64,000 nucleotides of DNA from Limnohabitans sp. G3-2. GTDB taxonomy: Bacteria; Pseudomonadota; Gammaproteobacteria; Burkholderiales; Burkholderiaceae_C. Position numbers and translations under genes: made by a program. Positions 27,660 through 37,803 of the stretch are shown one piece after another. Where the stretch lies: contig NZ_NESG01000007.1 in NCBI RefSeq assembly GCF_002778275.1, positions 1-64,000 on the forward strand, written 5' to 3'. Positions within the stretch are counted from its first letter, which is position 1; each line of letters begins with the position of its first letter. The notes beneath the pieces were generated by a model, which was not told the DNA's origin, made no database searches, and saw nothing but the letters and a program-made list of their open reading frames with translations.

Positions 27660-29099
27660 GCGGCTGCGGTGCCGTGCGATCTGCAGCCGCACCTGCGCAG
27701 GTGCGGTGCCGCCCAAGGTGTTGCGGGCATTGAGTGAGCCTTGCAAGCTGAGCGGGCCAAACACATCGGCTTCGATGCGGCTGTCGAACTTTTGCAGGGT
27801 TTCGAGTGGCAGCTCGGACAAATCCACACCCAGGCCTTGCGCAGTCTTGACCGCGTGGGCCACCACCTCGTGGGCGTCGCGGAAAGGCAGGCCTTTTTTC
27901 ACCAAGTAGTCGGCCAAGTCGGTGGCGGTGGCGTAGCCTTTTTTCACGGCCGCTTCCATGGCCGCGGCGTTGACGGTGATGCCGCCTTCTTTTTGGCCCG
28001 TGGCCGGGTTGACTTGGCCGCCCACCATTTCGCTGAAGATGCGCAGGGTGTCCTTGAGCGTGTCCACGGTGTCGAACAGCGGCTCTTTGTCTTCTTGGTT
28101 GTCTTTGTTGTAGGCCAGGGGCTGGCCTTTCATCAGGGTGATCAGGCCCATCAGGTGGCCGACCACGCGGCCGGTTTTGCCGCGTGCCAGCTCGGGCACG
28201 TCGGGGTTTTTCTTCTGCGGCATGATGGACGAGCCGGTGGTGAAACGGTCGGCAATGCGCACAAAACCGAAGTTCTGGCTCATCCACAAAATCAACTCTT
28301 CCGAAAAGCGGCTGATGTGCACCATGCACAGGCTGGCCGCTGCGGTGAACTCGATCGCAAAGTCGCGGTCGCTCACGCCGTCCAAGCTGTTTTGGCAGAC
28401 TTGCGGGTGGCCAGCTTCGTCGACCATGCCCAGGGTGCGGGCCACGCGTTCGCGGTCCAGCGGGTAGGTGGTGCCGGCCAAGGCGGCGCTGCCCAGGGGC
28501 AGGCGGTTGGTGCGGCGGCGCACGTCGCCCATGCGCTCGGCATCGCGGCTGAACATTTCCACATAGGCCAGCAGGTGGTGGGCAAAGCTCACGGGCTGGG
28601 CCACTTGCAGGTGGGTGAAGCCGGGCAGGATGACCTCGACGTTTTGCTCGGCCACATCGACCAGCGACTTTTGCAGGTCCACCAGCAAATCGATGATCAG
28701 GTCCATCTCGCTGCGCAACCACAGGCGCACGTCGGTGGCCACTTGGTCGTTGCGGCTGCGGCCTGTGTGCAGGCGTTTGCCCGCGTCACCCACCAGCTGG
28801 GTCAGGCGCGCTTCGATGTTCAGGTGCACGTCTTCCAGGTCCAGCTTCCACTCAAAAGCGCCGGACTCGATTTCTTGGGTGATTTGCGCCATGCCGCGCT
28901 GGATGTCGGCCAGGTCGCTCGCGCCGATGATGTTTTGTGCGGCCAGCATCTCGGCGTGGGCCAGCGAGCCCTGGATGTCGGCTTGCCACAGGCGCTTGTC
29001 AAAGAACACGCTGGCGGTGTAGCGCTTGACCAACTCGCTCATGGGTTCAGAAAAGAGCGCGGACCAGGCTTGGGATTTTTTGTCGAGTTGGTTTGTCAT
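27651..29099 (-). CDS. argH: Argininosuccinate lyase
   Basis: 482 residues. Fumarase/aspartase superfamily signature [12 protein letters not shown] is present, with catalytic Ser in that loop; [13 protein letters not shown] and [13 protein letters not shown] are the other active-site regions. Last step of arginine synthesis, splitting argininosuccinate to arginine and fumarate. About 20 residues longer at the N terminus than the E. coli enzyme. Confidence 0.96.
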   Translation of the reverse strand: MTNQLDKKSQAWSALFSEPMSELVKRYTASVFFDKRLWQADIQGSLAHAEMLAAQNIIGASDLADIQRGMAQITQEIESGAFEWKLDLEDVHLNIEARLTQLVGDAGKRLHTGRSRNDQVATDVRLWLRSEMDLIIDLLVDLQKSLVDVAEQNVEVILPGFTHLQVAQPVSFAHHLLAYVEMFSRDAERMGDVRRRTNRLPLGSAALAGTTYPLDRERVARTLGMVDEAGHPQVCQNSLDGVSDRDFAIEFTAAASLCMVHISRFSEELILWMSQNFGFVRIADRFTTGSSIMPQKKNPDVPELARGKTGRVVGHLMGLITLMKGQPLAYNKDNQEDKEPLFDTVDTLKDTLRIFSEMVGGQVNPATGQKEGGITVNAAAMEAAVKKGYATATDLADYLVKKGLPFRDAHEVVAHAVKTAQGLGVDLSELPLETLQKFDSRIEADVFGPLSLQGSLNARNTLGGTAPAQVRLQIARHRSRLV

Positions 29100-29146
29100 A
29101 AGCCCGCAATTTTATCGGGCTTCGGCGCGCTTGGACTTTCCGGCCC

Positions 29147-30400
29147 TCAGCCCAGCAAAGCCAGCGCCAAGGCGTGGTAAGCGGGCAGGGTGTGCGGGTC
29201 GTTGGCGATGTTGGCCGCCACAGGGTGCGAGGCGTAGCGGGCGATCACCATCTCGGCTTTGGGGTCGATGTAGATGTTTTGCCCGTGCACGCCGCGCGCC
29301 ATGATGGCGCCGTGGGCGTTGTGCGACACCCACCACATGTTGCGGTAGCTCCAGCCCGCCAGCGTGGCCGGGCCATTGGCCGCAAACCGGGCCGGGTCGG
29401 CGCCCGCAAAGGTGTCGGCCACGGCCGCGGCGGGCAAGAGCTGGGCGTGGCCCACGCGGCCATGCTGGCGCACCAGTTCGCCAAAGCGGGCCAGGTCGCG
29501 CAGGCCGGTGTTGAGGCCTCCGCCCGCAAAGGCGGTGCCGATCGGGTCCACCGTGTAGCAGGCGTCCAGCTCGGCGCCCATGGGCTGCCAGATGCGCTCG
29601 GACAGCATCTGCTCTGTGTTTTGACCACTCACGCGGCGCACGATCCAGCCCAGCACATCGGTGTTGGCCGTGCGGTAGGTGAACTTTTCGCCATGCGCAC
29701 CGAGCTTTCGAACGGTCTGGAGGTAGTCGTAGAAGTGGGCGGGGCCGCTGTAGCCAGGCGGGCGGGGCATCACGCCGCCCGCACGCATGTGGTTCCAGAT
29801 TTCGGCCTGCGGGTCGGCATAGTTTTCGGAATAGTCAATGCCGGTGGTCATGTCCATGACTTGGCGCACCGTGGCATCGCCAAAGCCGCTGCCCGCGAGT
29901 TCGGGGACGTAGTGGTCGACGCGCTGGGCATCGTCCAGAACACCCTCGGCCACCAAAGCGGCGGCCAGCAAGCCCATGAAGGATTTGCTGACCGACATGG
30001 CGATGTGCGCGTGCAAAGGGGTCATCACCCCGCCGAAATGCTCAAACACCACCTGCCCCTTGTGCAAGACCAGCAAGGCATCGGTGTAGGTGGCCTCCAT
30101 CATGTCGGCCCAGCTGCACTCGGCGCTGCTGCCCATGGGGCTGTAACGGATCTGGGGCAGCGAGCGGCTGGCTGGGGGCAAGGGCGTGGACGGCGCCAAG
30201 CCCTTGGACACGGTGGCGGTGGGCACCAGCTGGCGGTAGTGCGCAAAACTCCAGCGCAATTGCGGGAAGCGGTAGCCGCTGCCGTCGTGGGCCTGGATGA
30301 TTTTGTCCGCTGAAGGTGGGGAGCCTTGCATCCACCCCAGTTGCAATGGATCGCAGTCGCTGGCGGCGGGGAAAATCGGCAATTCAGGGGGGTGGGACAT
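29147..30400 (-). CDS. Serine hydrolase, beta-lactamase/6-aminohexanoate-dimer hydrolase-like
   Basis: 417 residues. Nucleophile motif S-x-x-K in SVSKSFMGLL; YRTANTDVLGW supplies the Tyr-containing second motif; GQNIYIDPKAEMVIARYAS near the end is shared with NylB-type esterases. No signal peptide, so cytoplasmic. Esterase or amidase with unknown natural substrate; resistance to beta-lactams is unlikely. Confidence 0.83.
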   Translation of the reverse strand: MSHPPELPIFPAASDCDPLQLGWMQGSPPSADKIIQAHDGSGYRFPQLRWSFAHYRQLVPTATVSKGLAPSTPLPPASRSLPQIRYSPMGSSAECSWADMMEATYTDALLVLHKGQVVFEHFGGVMTPLHAHIAMSVSKSFMGLLAAALVAEGVLDDAQRVDHYVPELAGSGFGDATVRQVMDMTTGIDYSENYADPQAEIWNHMRAGGVMPRPPGYSGPAHFYDYLQTVRKLGAHGEKFTYRTANTDVLGWIVRRVSGQNTEQMLSERIWQPMGAELDACYTVDPIGTAFAGGGLNTGLRDLARFGELVRQHGRVGHAQLLPAAAVADTFAGADPARFAANGPATLAGWSYRNMWWVSHNAHGAIMARGVHGQNIYIDPKAEMVIARYASHPVAANIANDPHTLPAYHALALALLG

Positions 30401-30522
30401 GCAGGGCTTTCATCAAAGCGTCGGACATGCCCCGGCGGCAGGCCCGGTGCCCATTATGGGTGTCGAGAGCCTGCGCCGTCATGCGAAAAAACCCGCAGCA
30501 CCCAAGGCGTGCAGGCCCGGTT

Positions 30523-33378
30523 TCAGCCTGTGTTGCGCAGGCCTGCTGCGATGCCGTTGATGCTGATGTGGATGCCGCGCTGCACGCGTTCGTCGGCCAG
30601 GCCTGCCCGGTAGCGGCGGATCAGCTCGACCTGCAGATGGTGCAGCGGGTCGATGTAGGGGAAGCGGTGGCGGATGGAGCGGTCGAGCGCCGGGTTGCTG
30701 GCCAGGCGGTTCTTTTCGCCTGTGATGTGGGCCAGTGCCTCGGCGGTGCGGTGCCATTCGGCCTCGATGGCGGCAAAGATTTTTTTGCGCAAGCGGGCGT
30801 CGCTGACCAATTCGGCATAGCGCGAGGCCAAGGCCAAATCGCTTTTGGCCAGCACCATGTCCATGTTGGACAAGAGGGTGCGGAAGAACGGCCACTGGCG
30901 GTACATCTTCTGCAACAAGGCCAAAGCGGCTTTGCGCTGGGCTGCATCGGGTTTGTCCAGAAAGGCTTGCACGGCCGAACCAAAGCCCAGCCAGCCGGGC
31001 AGCGTCAGGCGGCATTGGCCCCAGCTGAAGCCCCAGGGGATGGCGCGCAGGTCTTCGATTTTTTGCAGGGCTTTGCGCGACGCGGGGCGTGAGCCAATGT
31101 TGAGCTGCGCCAACTCTTTGAGCGGCGTCGCGCCGAAAAAATAGTCGGTGAAACCGGGGGTGTCGTACACCAAGCCTCGGTAGGCTTGCATGCTGGCTTC
31201 AGACAGTTGGGCTGCCGCGTCCAGAAAGGCCCGGGAGGCAGGCTTGGTGGGTTGCAGCAGCGTGGCCTCCAAGGTGGCGGCGACCAAGGTTTCCAGGTTG
31301 CGGCGACCAATTTCGGGGTTGGCGTATTTGGAGCCGATGACTTCGCCTTGCTCGGTCAGGCGGATCTGCCCGCGCACGGTGCCCGGGGGTTGCGCCAAGA
31401 TGGCCTGGTAGCTGGGGCCGCCGCCGCGCCCCACGGTGCCCCCCCGGCCGTGGAACATGCGCAAGGTGATGCCGTGGCTGCTTTGCAGTTGGTCAAACAA
31501 GGCCACCAAAGCAATTTCGGCGCGGTACAGCTCCCAGTTGCTGGTGAAAATACCGCCGTCTTTGTTGCTGTCCGAGTAGCCCAGCATGATGTCTTGCTCC
31601 CCACCCGAGCGTGCGACCAGCGTGGCCACGCCGGGCAGGGCATAGAAGTCGCGCATGATGGGCGCGGCGTTGCGCAGGTCTTCAATGGTCTCGAACAGCG
31701 GCACCACGATCAGGTCGTTGACCGCTTCGCTGTCCAGCGTGCCCCGCAGAAGGCCCACTTCTTTTTGCAGCAGCAACACCTCGAGCAAGTCGCTCACAGT
31801 TTCGGTGTGGCTGATGATGTAGTGGCGGATGGCTGGAGGGCCGAAAGTGGCGAGCATGCGTTTGGCGCATTCAAAGATGGCCAGCTCGGATTGGGTGTGC
31901 GCGCTGTAGGGCGCACCGGGCACGCGCAGCGGGCGGGCGTCGTTCAGCAGGCCCAGCAGCAGGGCTTGCTTGGCGTGTTCGTCGAGCTGGCTGTAGTGCT
32001 TTTCCACGCGGGCGGTGGACAACAGTTCGGCCACGACTTCTTCGTGTTGGTCCGAGCTTTGGCGCAGGTCCACCGTGGCCAGATGAAAGCCGAAGACTTC
32101 CACCGCACGGATCAGGGGGTGCAGGCGCTGGGCCGCGAGGGCTTGGGCATGCTGGCTGCACAGCGAGGCTTCGATCACGCGCAGGTCGGCCAAAAACGCT
32201 TCGGCGCTGGGGTAAGGGTTTTGCGGGGCCACGGCGTGGCGTGCGGCATCCCCGCCCGTGAGCGCCTTCAGGGTCGAGGCCAGTCGGGCATAAATGCCCG
32301 TCAACGCCCGGCGGTAGGGCTCGTCTTGGCGGTGTTCGTTCGTGTCGGGTGACTGATGGGCCAAGGCCTGCATCGCGCTGCCAAAAGGCACCAGCATGGC
32401 CGACAGCGACAGCTCGCTGCCCAAAAAGTGCACCTCGGTCAGGTAATGCCGCAGCGCCACATCGCTTTGACGGGTCAGGGCGTGTTCCAAGGTGGACGCG
32501 GTCACATTGGGGTTGCCGTCGCGGTCACCGCCGATCCACTGGCCCATGCGCAAAAAACTGGCAATGGGCTGACCGGGCAGGGCTTCTTCCAGCTCGGCAT
32601 AAAGCTTGGGGATTTCGCGCAAAAAAGTCGCTTCGTAGTAACTCAGCGCGTTTTCAATCTCATCCGCCACGGTGAGCTTGGTAAAACGCAGCAGGCGGGT
32701 TTGCCACAACTGCATCACGCGGGCGCGCATGTGCAATTCGTTGGCTGCCAGCTCTTTGGGCGTCAGCGCGTCCTTGGCGGCGTTGACGGCCGCGGCGCGG
32801 GCCTTGATGGCGTCGCGCTCGGTCAGCAGGTGGGCGATGTCGCGCTCCGCGTCCAGAATGCTTTTGCGCTGCACCTCGGTGGGGTGGGCGGTGAGCACGG
32901 GCGAGACGTAGCTGGTGGCCAACATGTCCGAGATGCTTTTGGGCGTGATGCCCGCCCAACGCAAGCGCTGCAGGGCCACATCGATGCTGCCCTCTTGCGT
33001 GTGGCCAGCCCGCTCGTGGATGGCGCGGCGGCGGATGTGGTGCCGGTCTTCGGCCAAGTTGGCCAAGTGGCTGAAATAAGTGAAGGCGCGGATCACGCTC
33101 ACGGCGCGGTCACCGGGCAGGCTTTTGAGCAGCTTCTTCAGGGCTTTGTCGGCCTCTTGGTCAGCGTCGCGGCGGAAAGCCACCGAGAGTTTGCGAATTT
33201 GCTCGACCAGTTCATAAGCCTCTGGGCCCTCTTGCGAGCGGATCACATCGCCCAAAATACGCCCCAGCAGGCGGATGTCTTCGACCAAGGGGCGCTCACT
33301 GTCGCGTTTTTGGCTTTTATTGGGCGTGCTGGCGCTGCTGTTGACGGGCGGGGTGTTTTTGAGAGGGGCCTGTTTCAT
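30523..33378 (-). CDS. ppc: Phosphoenolpyruvate carboxylase
   Basis: 951 residues from ATG 33376-33378; an ATG 69 bp upstream would add a proline-rich leader. Catalytic signatures: [15 protein letters not shown] (His), [11 protein letters not shown] (Lys) and [15 protein letters not shown] (Arg); the C terminus ends NTG as in bacterial enzymes. Converts PEP and bicarbonate to oxaloacetate. Divergent from hemC. Confidence 0.96.
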   Translation of the reverse strand: MKQAPLKNTPPVNSSASTPNKSQKRDSERPLVEDIRLLGRILGDVIRSQEGPEAYELVEQIRKLSVAFRRDADQEADKALKKLLKSLPGDRAVSVIRAFTYFSHLANLAEDRHHIRRRAIHERAGHTQEGSIDVALQRLRWAGITPKSISDMLATSYVSPVLTAHPTEVQRKSILDAERDIAHLLTERDAIKARAAAVNAAKDALTPKELAANELHMRARVMQLWQTRLLRFTKLTVADEIENALSYYEATFLREIPKLYAELEEALPGQPIASFLRMGQWIGGDRDGNPNVTASTLEHALTRQSDVALRHYLTEVHFLGSELSLSAMLVPFGSAMQALAHQSPDTNEHRQDEPYRRALTGIYARLASTLKALTGGDAARHAVAPQNPYPSAEAFLADLRVIEASLCSQHAQALAAQRLHPLIRAVEVFGFHLATVDLRQSSDQHEEVVAELLSTARVEKHYSQLDEHAKQALLLGLLNDARPLRVPGAPYSAHTQSELAIFECAKRMLATFGPPAIRHYIISHTETVSDLLEVLLLQKEVGLLRGTLDSEAVNDLIVVPLFETIEDLRNAAPIMRDFYALPGVATLVARSGGEQDIMLGYSDSNKDGGIFTSNWELYRAEIALVALFDQLQSSHGITLRMFHGRGGTVGRGGGPSYQAILAQPPGTVRGQIRLTEQGEVIGSKYANPEIGRRNLETLVAATLEATLLQPTKPASRAFLDAAAQLSEASMQAYRGLVYDTPGFTDYFFGATPLKELAQLNIGSRPASRKALQKIEDLRAIPWGFSWGQCRLTLPGWLGFGSAVQAFLDKPDAAQRKAALALLQKMYRQWPFFRTLLSNMDMVLAKSDLALASRYAELVSDARLRKKIFAAIEAEWHRTAEALAHITGEKNRLASNPALDRSIRHRFPYIDPLHHLQVELIRRYRAGLADERVQRGIHISINGIAAGLRNTG

Positions 33379-33453
33379 GGGTGCTGCGCTGTGGGGTGGA
33401 TGCCGTGGGTCGGAAGGCGATCGACAACTGTCAAATGGGGGTGTCAATTCGCC

Positions 33454-33519
33454 TTGACATCATGCTAGCATCGCTCGGAGAGACAAAATTACCCATTGAT
33501 TTCATTTTGATGATGTCAA
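33454..33519. repeat. 10-bp inverted repeat in the ppc-hemC gap
   Basis: TTGACATCAT (33454-33463) and ATGATGTCAA (33510-33519) are perfect inverted copies 46 bp apart. Each contains a TTGACA on its own strand, pointing inward. Could be paired -35 boxes or operator halves; no convincing -10 box at 17 bp on either strand. Confidence 0.55.
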
Positions 33520-33541
33520 AATTTTTTTCAGGAAATCCGCC

Positions 33542-34459
33542 GTGACCGAGTCCAAGCAGCCCTCTATCGTCATTGCCACCCGCGAGAGCCGTTTGGCTAT
33601 GTGGCAAGCCGAGCATGTGAAGTCCTTGCTGGAGGGCTTGGGTTGCACAGTCAAGCTGCTGGGCATGACGACGCAAGGGGACCAAATCTTGGACCGCAGC
33701 CTGTCCAAGGTGGGCGGCAAGGGCCTGTTCGTCAAGGAGCTGGAAGTGGCGCTGCAAGAGGGCCACGCCGACATCGCGGTGCATTCGCTCAAAGACGTGC
33801 CCATGGACATGCCCGAGGGCTTTGAGCTGGCCTGTGTCATGGAACGAGAAGACCCCCGCGACGCTTGGGTGTCGTCGCAGTACGCCCGCCTGGAAGACTT
33901 GCCGCAAGGCGCTGTGGTGGGCACCTCCAGCCTGCGCCGCACGGTGCTGCTGCGGGCGCTGCGCCCCGATTTGAAGATCGAGCCCCTGCGCGGCAACCTG
34001 GACACGCGATTGCGCAAACTCGACGAGGGCCAGTACGCGGGCATTGTGCTGGCGGCGGCGGGCCTCAAGCGATTGGGCTTGTCGGATCGGATCCGCCATA
34101 TTTTTGAAACCGCGCACATGCTGCCGGCCGCAGGGCAGGGCGCTTTGGGCATTGAAATCCGCAGCGACAGGGCCGATTTGCGTGCGCTGCTGGCCCAGCT
34201 GGCCGATGCCCCTTCGTGGCGTCGCGTGGCGGCCGAGCGCGCGGTGAGCCGTGCCATGGGCGGCAGCTGCTCCATGCCTTTGGCCGCGCATGCGACCATC
34301 GAGGGCGGTGTGCTCAAGTTGCAAGCGGCTTGGGGCGACCCCGAAGGCGCGAGCACCTTGGTCACCGCCGATGCGCAGGCCAGCACCGATGGCCTGCAGG
34401 CTGCCGAGGCACTGGGCCTGAGCGTGGCGCAGGCTTTGCGCGACGGCGGGGCGCATTGA
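33542..34459 (+). CDS. hemC: Hydroxymethylbilane synthase (porphobilinogen deaminase)
   Basis: 305 residues from GTG 33542. Dipyrromethane-cofactor cysteine C243 in [38 protein letters not shown] and [13 protein letters not shown] are substrate-binding parts. Third enzyme of tetrapyrrole synthesis. First of hemC-hemD-hemX-hemY. Confidence 0.96.
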   Translation: MTESKQPSIVIATRESRLAMWQAEHVKSLLEGLGCTVKLLGMTTQGDQILDRSLSKVGGKGLFVKELEVALQEGHADIAVHSLKDVPMDMPEGFELACVMEREDPRDAWVSSQYARLEDLPQGAVVGTSSLRRTVLLRALRPDLKIEPLRGNLDTRLRKLDEGQYAGIVLAAAGLKRLGLSDRIRHIFETAHMLPAAGQGALGIEIRSDRADLRALLAQLADAPSWRRVAAERAVSRAMGGSCSMPLAAHATIEGGVLKLQAAWGDPEGASTLVTADAQASTDGLQAAEALGLSVAQALRDGGAH

Positions 34460-34473
34460 ACTCTGGCGCTGAC

Positions 34474-35310
34474 ATGGCGCTGGCAGCTTCCCCCTTTCCT
34501 GTGGCCCCGTCCCGGCGTGTGGTCGTGACCCGGCCTGAGCGCGAGGCCCGTGCTTGGGCGGATGCCTTGCAGTCCCATGGCGTGCCATGCGACACCTTGC
34601 CCCTCATCGAGATCGCGGCTTTGCCCGACGCCTCGGACTTGGCGCGCCACTGGCAAACGGTGTCCACGCACTTGGCTGTGATGTTTGTCAGCGCCAACGC
34701 CGTGCGTTTTTTCATGGCGGCCCGACCTGCGGGGGTGGCCCTGGCCAATTGCCGAGCGTGGTCCACAGGCCCCGGCACGCAGGCCGCGTTGCTGGCGGCG
34801 GGCTGGCCAGCGGAGTCGATTGACTCCCCACCCGAGACGGCCACGCAGTTTGATTCTGAGGCGCTCTGGGACTTGGTGGCCCAGCAGACCCAGGGCGCGG
34901 TGGAGTTGGCGGTTGACGGTTCACGCCCACAGCCCACGGTGTTGCTTGTTCGTGGTGCGGATACACAAGGCCAACTGGCTGGACGCGATTGGTTGGCTTT
35001 GCAGTTGGAGGGTGTGGGCGCGCAGGTGCTGCAAACCGTGGCCTATGTTCGGCGCGCACCCGTTTTGACGGCCCAGCAACAGGCCTTGAGCCAACAGGCC
35101 ATACAAGAGGGCTCGTGGTGGTTGTTCAGCAGTTCTGAGGCGGCGCAGCATTTGCTGCAGGTGTGCCCCGAGTTGCCCATTGGCCAAGCGCGCGCGCTGG
35201 CCACCCACCCGCGCATTGCCCAGCGCTTGCTCAAAGCGGGTTGGGGGCGTGTGGAAATCGTGCCTGCAGGACTGCAAGCCCAAGCCGAGTCTATAAAATC
35301 GCTGGCATGA
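34474..35310 (+). CDS. hemD: Uroporphyrinogen-III synthase
   Basis: 278 residues from ATG 34474, 14 bp after hemC. Low-conservation family; RRVVVTRPEREARAWADAL at the start, MFVSANAVRFF, LVRGADTQG and WWLFSSSEAAQHL are the recognised segments. Closes the ring of hydroxymethylbilane. Overlaps hemX by 4 bp (ATGA). Confidence 0.9.
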   Translation: MALAASPFPVAPSRRVVVTRPEREARAWADALQSHGVPCDTLPLIEIAALPDASDLARHWQTVSTHLAVMFVSANAVRFFMAARPAGVALANCRAWSTGPGTQAALLAAGWPAESIDSPPETATQFDSEALWDLVAQQTQGAVELAVDGSRPQPTVLLVRGADTQGQLAGRDWLALQLEGVGAQVLQTVAYVRRAPVLTAQQQALSQQAIQEGSWWLFSSSEAAQHLLQVCPELPIGQARALATHPRIAQRLLKAGWGRVEIVPAGLQAQAESIKSLA

Positions 35311-36344
35311 GTGCATCACCTGAAACCGCCCAAGCCCCTGCCATCCCCGAAGGGCCTGCGCCATCGCATCGCTTGGCTTGGCGCTGGTTGGCCATCGTGG
35401 TCGCTGGCTTGGCGTTGTTCGTGTCGGTGTTGTTGTGGCAAAAGCTCTCGCGTATCCAAGAACAATTGGCGCGCCAAAGCGCCGATGCGGGCCAGCAATC
35501 GCTGGAGGCCAAGGCTTGGGCCAAACAGGCCCAGGAAACGGTCAAAGACAGTGCCGCGCGTTTGGCACTGGTCGAAACCCGATTGGGCGAGGTCGCTCTG
35601 CAGCGCAGCCAGCTGGAGGAGTTGATCCAAAGCTTGTCGCGTTCGCGCGATGAAAATTTGGTGGTGGACATCGAGTCGGCCCTGCGCATGGCGCAGCAGC
35701 AGAGCCAGCTGACAGGCAGTTTGGAGCCTTTGTTGGCGGCACTCAAATCGGCTCAAACCCGTTTGCAGCGGGCCGCTCAGCCCCGGCTGGCGCCGGTGCT
35801 GCGGGCTTTGGAAAAAGACCTGGACCGTCTGAGCACGGCCCAAGTTTTTGATCTGCCCGGTTTGTTGATCAAGTTGGACGAGGGCGTGGCCTTGGTGGAT
35901 GGTCTGGTGTTGGCCAACCAGGCTTTGCCCACAGCGCTCATGAATGCTGCTTCGTCTGCGGTGCCGCCCGAAGCCGCGCCTTCCTGGTGGATGGCGGGCC
36001 TCAAGCAATTTGCCGATCAGCTCAAAGGGCTGGTGAGGGTGAGCCGAATTGAGTCGCCTGAGGCGGCCTTGTTGTCACCGGAGCAGGGGTTTTTCTTGCG
36101 TGAAAACCTCAAGCTGAAACTGCTCAACGCGCGCCTGGGTTTGTTGGCGCGGCAAAAAGACGCGGCACGCGCCGATTTGGCGTCTGCCTCGATCACGGTG
36201 CGCCGCTACGCCGACGCGTCTTCGCGCAAGACGGTGCAGATGCTGCAATTGCTGGAGCAATCGGCCGAGCAGTTGAAAGCCAGCGACAGTCCACGGCTCG
36301 AAGGCTCCTTGGCTGCGTTGGCCACGGCCGCGGCTGGAAGGTAA
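35307..36344 (+). CDS. hemX: HemX-like membrane protein
   Basis: 345 residues. One membrane helix at about 25-45 (LAWRWLAIVVAGLALFVSVL), a coiled-coil stretch to about 120, then a helical C-terminal domain (FFLRENLKLKLLNARLGLL is a family motif). Annotated in other bacteria as a uroporphyrinogen-III C-methyltransferase-like protein, but it has no methylase motif. Likely membrane partner in heme synthesis. Confidence 0.88.
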   Translation: MSASPETAQAPAIPEGPAPSHRLAWRWLAIVVAGLALFVSVLLWQKLSRIQEQLARQSADAGQQSLEAKAWAKQAQETVKDSAARLALVETRLGEVALQRSQLEELIQSLSRSRDENLVVDIESALRMAQQQSQLTGSLEPLLAALKSAQTRLQRAAQPRLAPVLRALEKDLDRLSTAQVFDLPGLLIKLDEGVALVDGLVLANQALPTALMNAASSAVPPEAAPSWWMAGLKQFADQLKGLVRVSRIESPEAALLSPEQGFFLRENLKLKLLNARLGLLARQKDAARADLASASITVRRYADASSRKTVQMLQLLEQSAEQLKASDSPRLEGSLAALATAAAGR

Positions 36345-36350
36345 ACCCCC

Positions 36351-37649
36351 ATGCGAGCAGCGCTTTGGCTCATCAGCTTGTTTGCTTTGGCGGCGGCTGC
36401 GGCTTGGTTGGCAGGCAACAACCAAGGCACCGTGACGCTCTTCCTGTCCCCTTACCGGATCGATCTGTCGCTGAACTTGGTCTTGCTGGTGCTGGGCTTG
36501 GTGGTGTTGGTGGTCGTGTTGGCGCAGCAAGCCTTGTCGGCTTTGTTGTCCTTGCCCCAACAAGCCCAGCGGTGGCGTTTGCAACAAAAAGAACGTGCTG
36601 CCCACGCGGCCATGCTCGAGTCGATCAGCCATTTCATGGCCGGGCGGTTTTTGCGTGCCCGCAAGTCGGCGCAATCGGCCCTTGAAAAAGAAGCTTTGCT
36701 GACCGAGGCTGGACTCGACTTGGACCATGCGGTGGTTTTGCGCACCTTGGCCCACGTCATGGCCGCCGAATCGGCCCATGCGTTGCAAGACAGGGATGTG
36801 CGGCAAACCCATTGGGACGCTGCTTTGGAATCGGCCAAGGCCGCGCCTGCTTTCGAGTCGCGGACCTTGAGCGAGGGCATTCAGCTGCGCGCTGCCCGTT
36901 GGTTACTGGACGACCGCGATGCCCCAGCGAGTCTTGCCCTGTTGCAGGCATTGCCCTCGGCCGCTTCCCGGCGCATGGTGGCCATGCGCCTGCAACTCAA
37001 GGCTGCCCGCCTGGCTGGCCAGCCCGCGAAAGCTTTGGACACGGCCGTCTTGCTGGCCAAACACCGCGCCTTCACCCCGGCTGCAGCCGACAGTTTGGTG
37101 CGCAGCCTGATCTTGACTTGGCTGTCTCATACGCACGACGCCGATGCGCTTCAGCGCCTGTGGCTCAAGCTGAGCCCAGCGCAGCGCAGCATGCCCGATT
37201 TGGCGGCAGAGGCCGCTTTGCGTTTTCTGTCTTTGGGTGGCGCTTGCGCGGTGGCCAGACCTTGGCTTCAAGCGGTGTGGGAGCCTTTGCAATCCCCCAA
37301 ATCCAAGCCCTGGACGCCAGACCAATTGGCCCGAATGGTGCAAGCCTTGGAGGCCACTTTGACCGATGCCCAAGCCAGCGATGCCAGGGCTTGGTTGGCC
37401 CGTGTGGAGGCGGCGCAATTGGCGCGCCCACAAGACCCCTTGTGGCAATACTTGGCCGGCATGCTGTGTCTGCGCCACCAGTTGTGGGGCAAAGCCCAAG
37501 GCCTGCTGTCCCAATCTGTCAAAGGCTTGCAAGCCCCCGCCTTGAAGCGTCAGGCTTGGTGCGCTTTGGCCGAATTGGCCGAGCAGCGACAAGATCTGCC
37601 CGCAGCCACAGCGGCCTGGAAGCAGGCCGCACAACTCACCGCGTCCTGA
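36351..37649 (+). CDS. hemY: HemY-like protein (membrane, TPR)
   Basis: 432 residues. Two N-terminal membrane helices (about 3-22 and 40-62) followed by helical TPR-like repeats. The sequence GNNQGTVTLFLSPYRIDLSL is the HemY N-terminal motif. Last gene of the hem operon, 6 bp after hemX; a strong terminator follows. Exact role in heme metabolism is not settled. Confidence 0.9.
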   Translation: MRAALWLISLFALAAAAAWLAGNNQGTVTLFLSPYRIDLSLNLVLLVLGLVVLVVVLAQQALSALLSLPQQAQRWRLQQKERAAHAAMLESISHFMAGRFLRARKSAQSALEKEALLTEAGLDLDHAVVLRTLAHVMAAESAHALQDRDVRQTHWDAALESAKAAPAFESRTLSEGIQLRAARWLLDDRDAPASLALLQALPSAASRRMVAMRLQLKAARLAGQPAKALDTAVLLAKHRAFTPAAADSLVRSLILTWLSHTHDADALQRLWLKLSPAQRSMPDLAAEAALRFLSLGGACAVARPWLQAVWEPLQSPKSKPWTPDQLARMVQALEATLTDAQASDARAWLARVEAAQLARPQDPLWQYLAGMLCLRHQLWGKAQGLLSQSVKGLQAPALKRQAWCALAELAEQRQDLPAATAAWKQAAQLTAS

Positions 37650-37751
37650 CCTTGACCGCCCTGAGCGGCACCAACCGGTGAAGCTTCAGGCAGTGCGAAA
37701 GACATGCCCTGGTGATTCGCTCGAGGTCGCGCCCTTGGTAAGCCGCAGGCG

Positions 37752-37783
37752 AAAAAAAACCGGGCCATGGGCCCGGTTTTTTT
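37752..37783. terminator. Bidirectional terminator between hemY and rne
   Basis: A run of eight A, stem CCGGGCC-ATG-GGCCCGG (37760-37776), then seven T. Functions on either strand for the convergent genes. Confidence 0.9.
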
Positions 37784-37803
37784 GTGCCAGCTGGCCCTGC
37801 AGG

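Noticed and set aside
34216..34473. Longer start for hemD inside hemC
   Set aside because: The family N terminus begins at ATG 34474; upstream residues are out-of-frame hemC.
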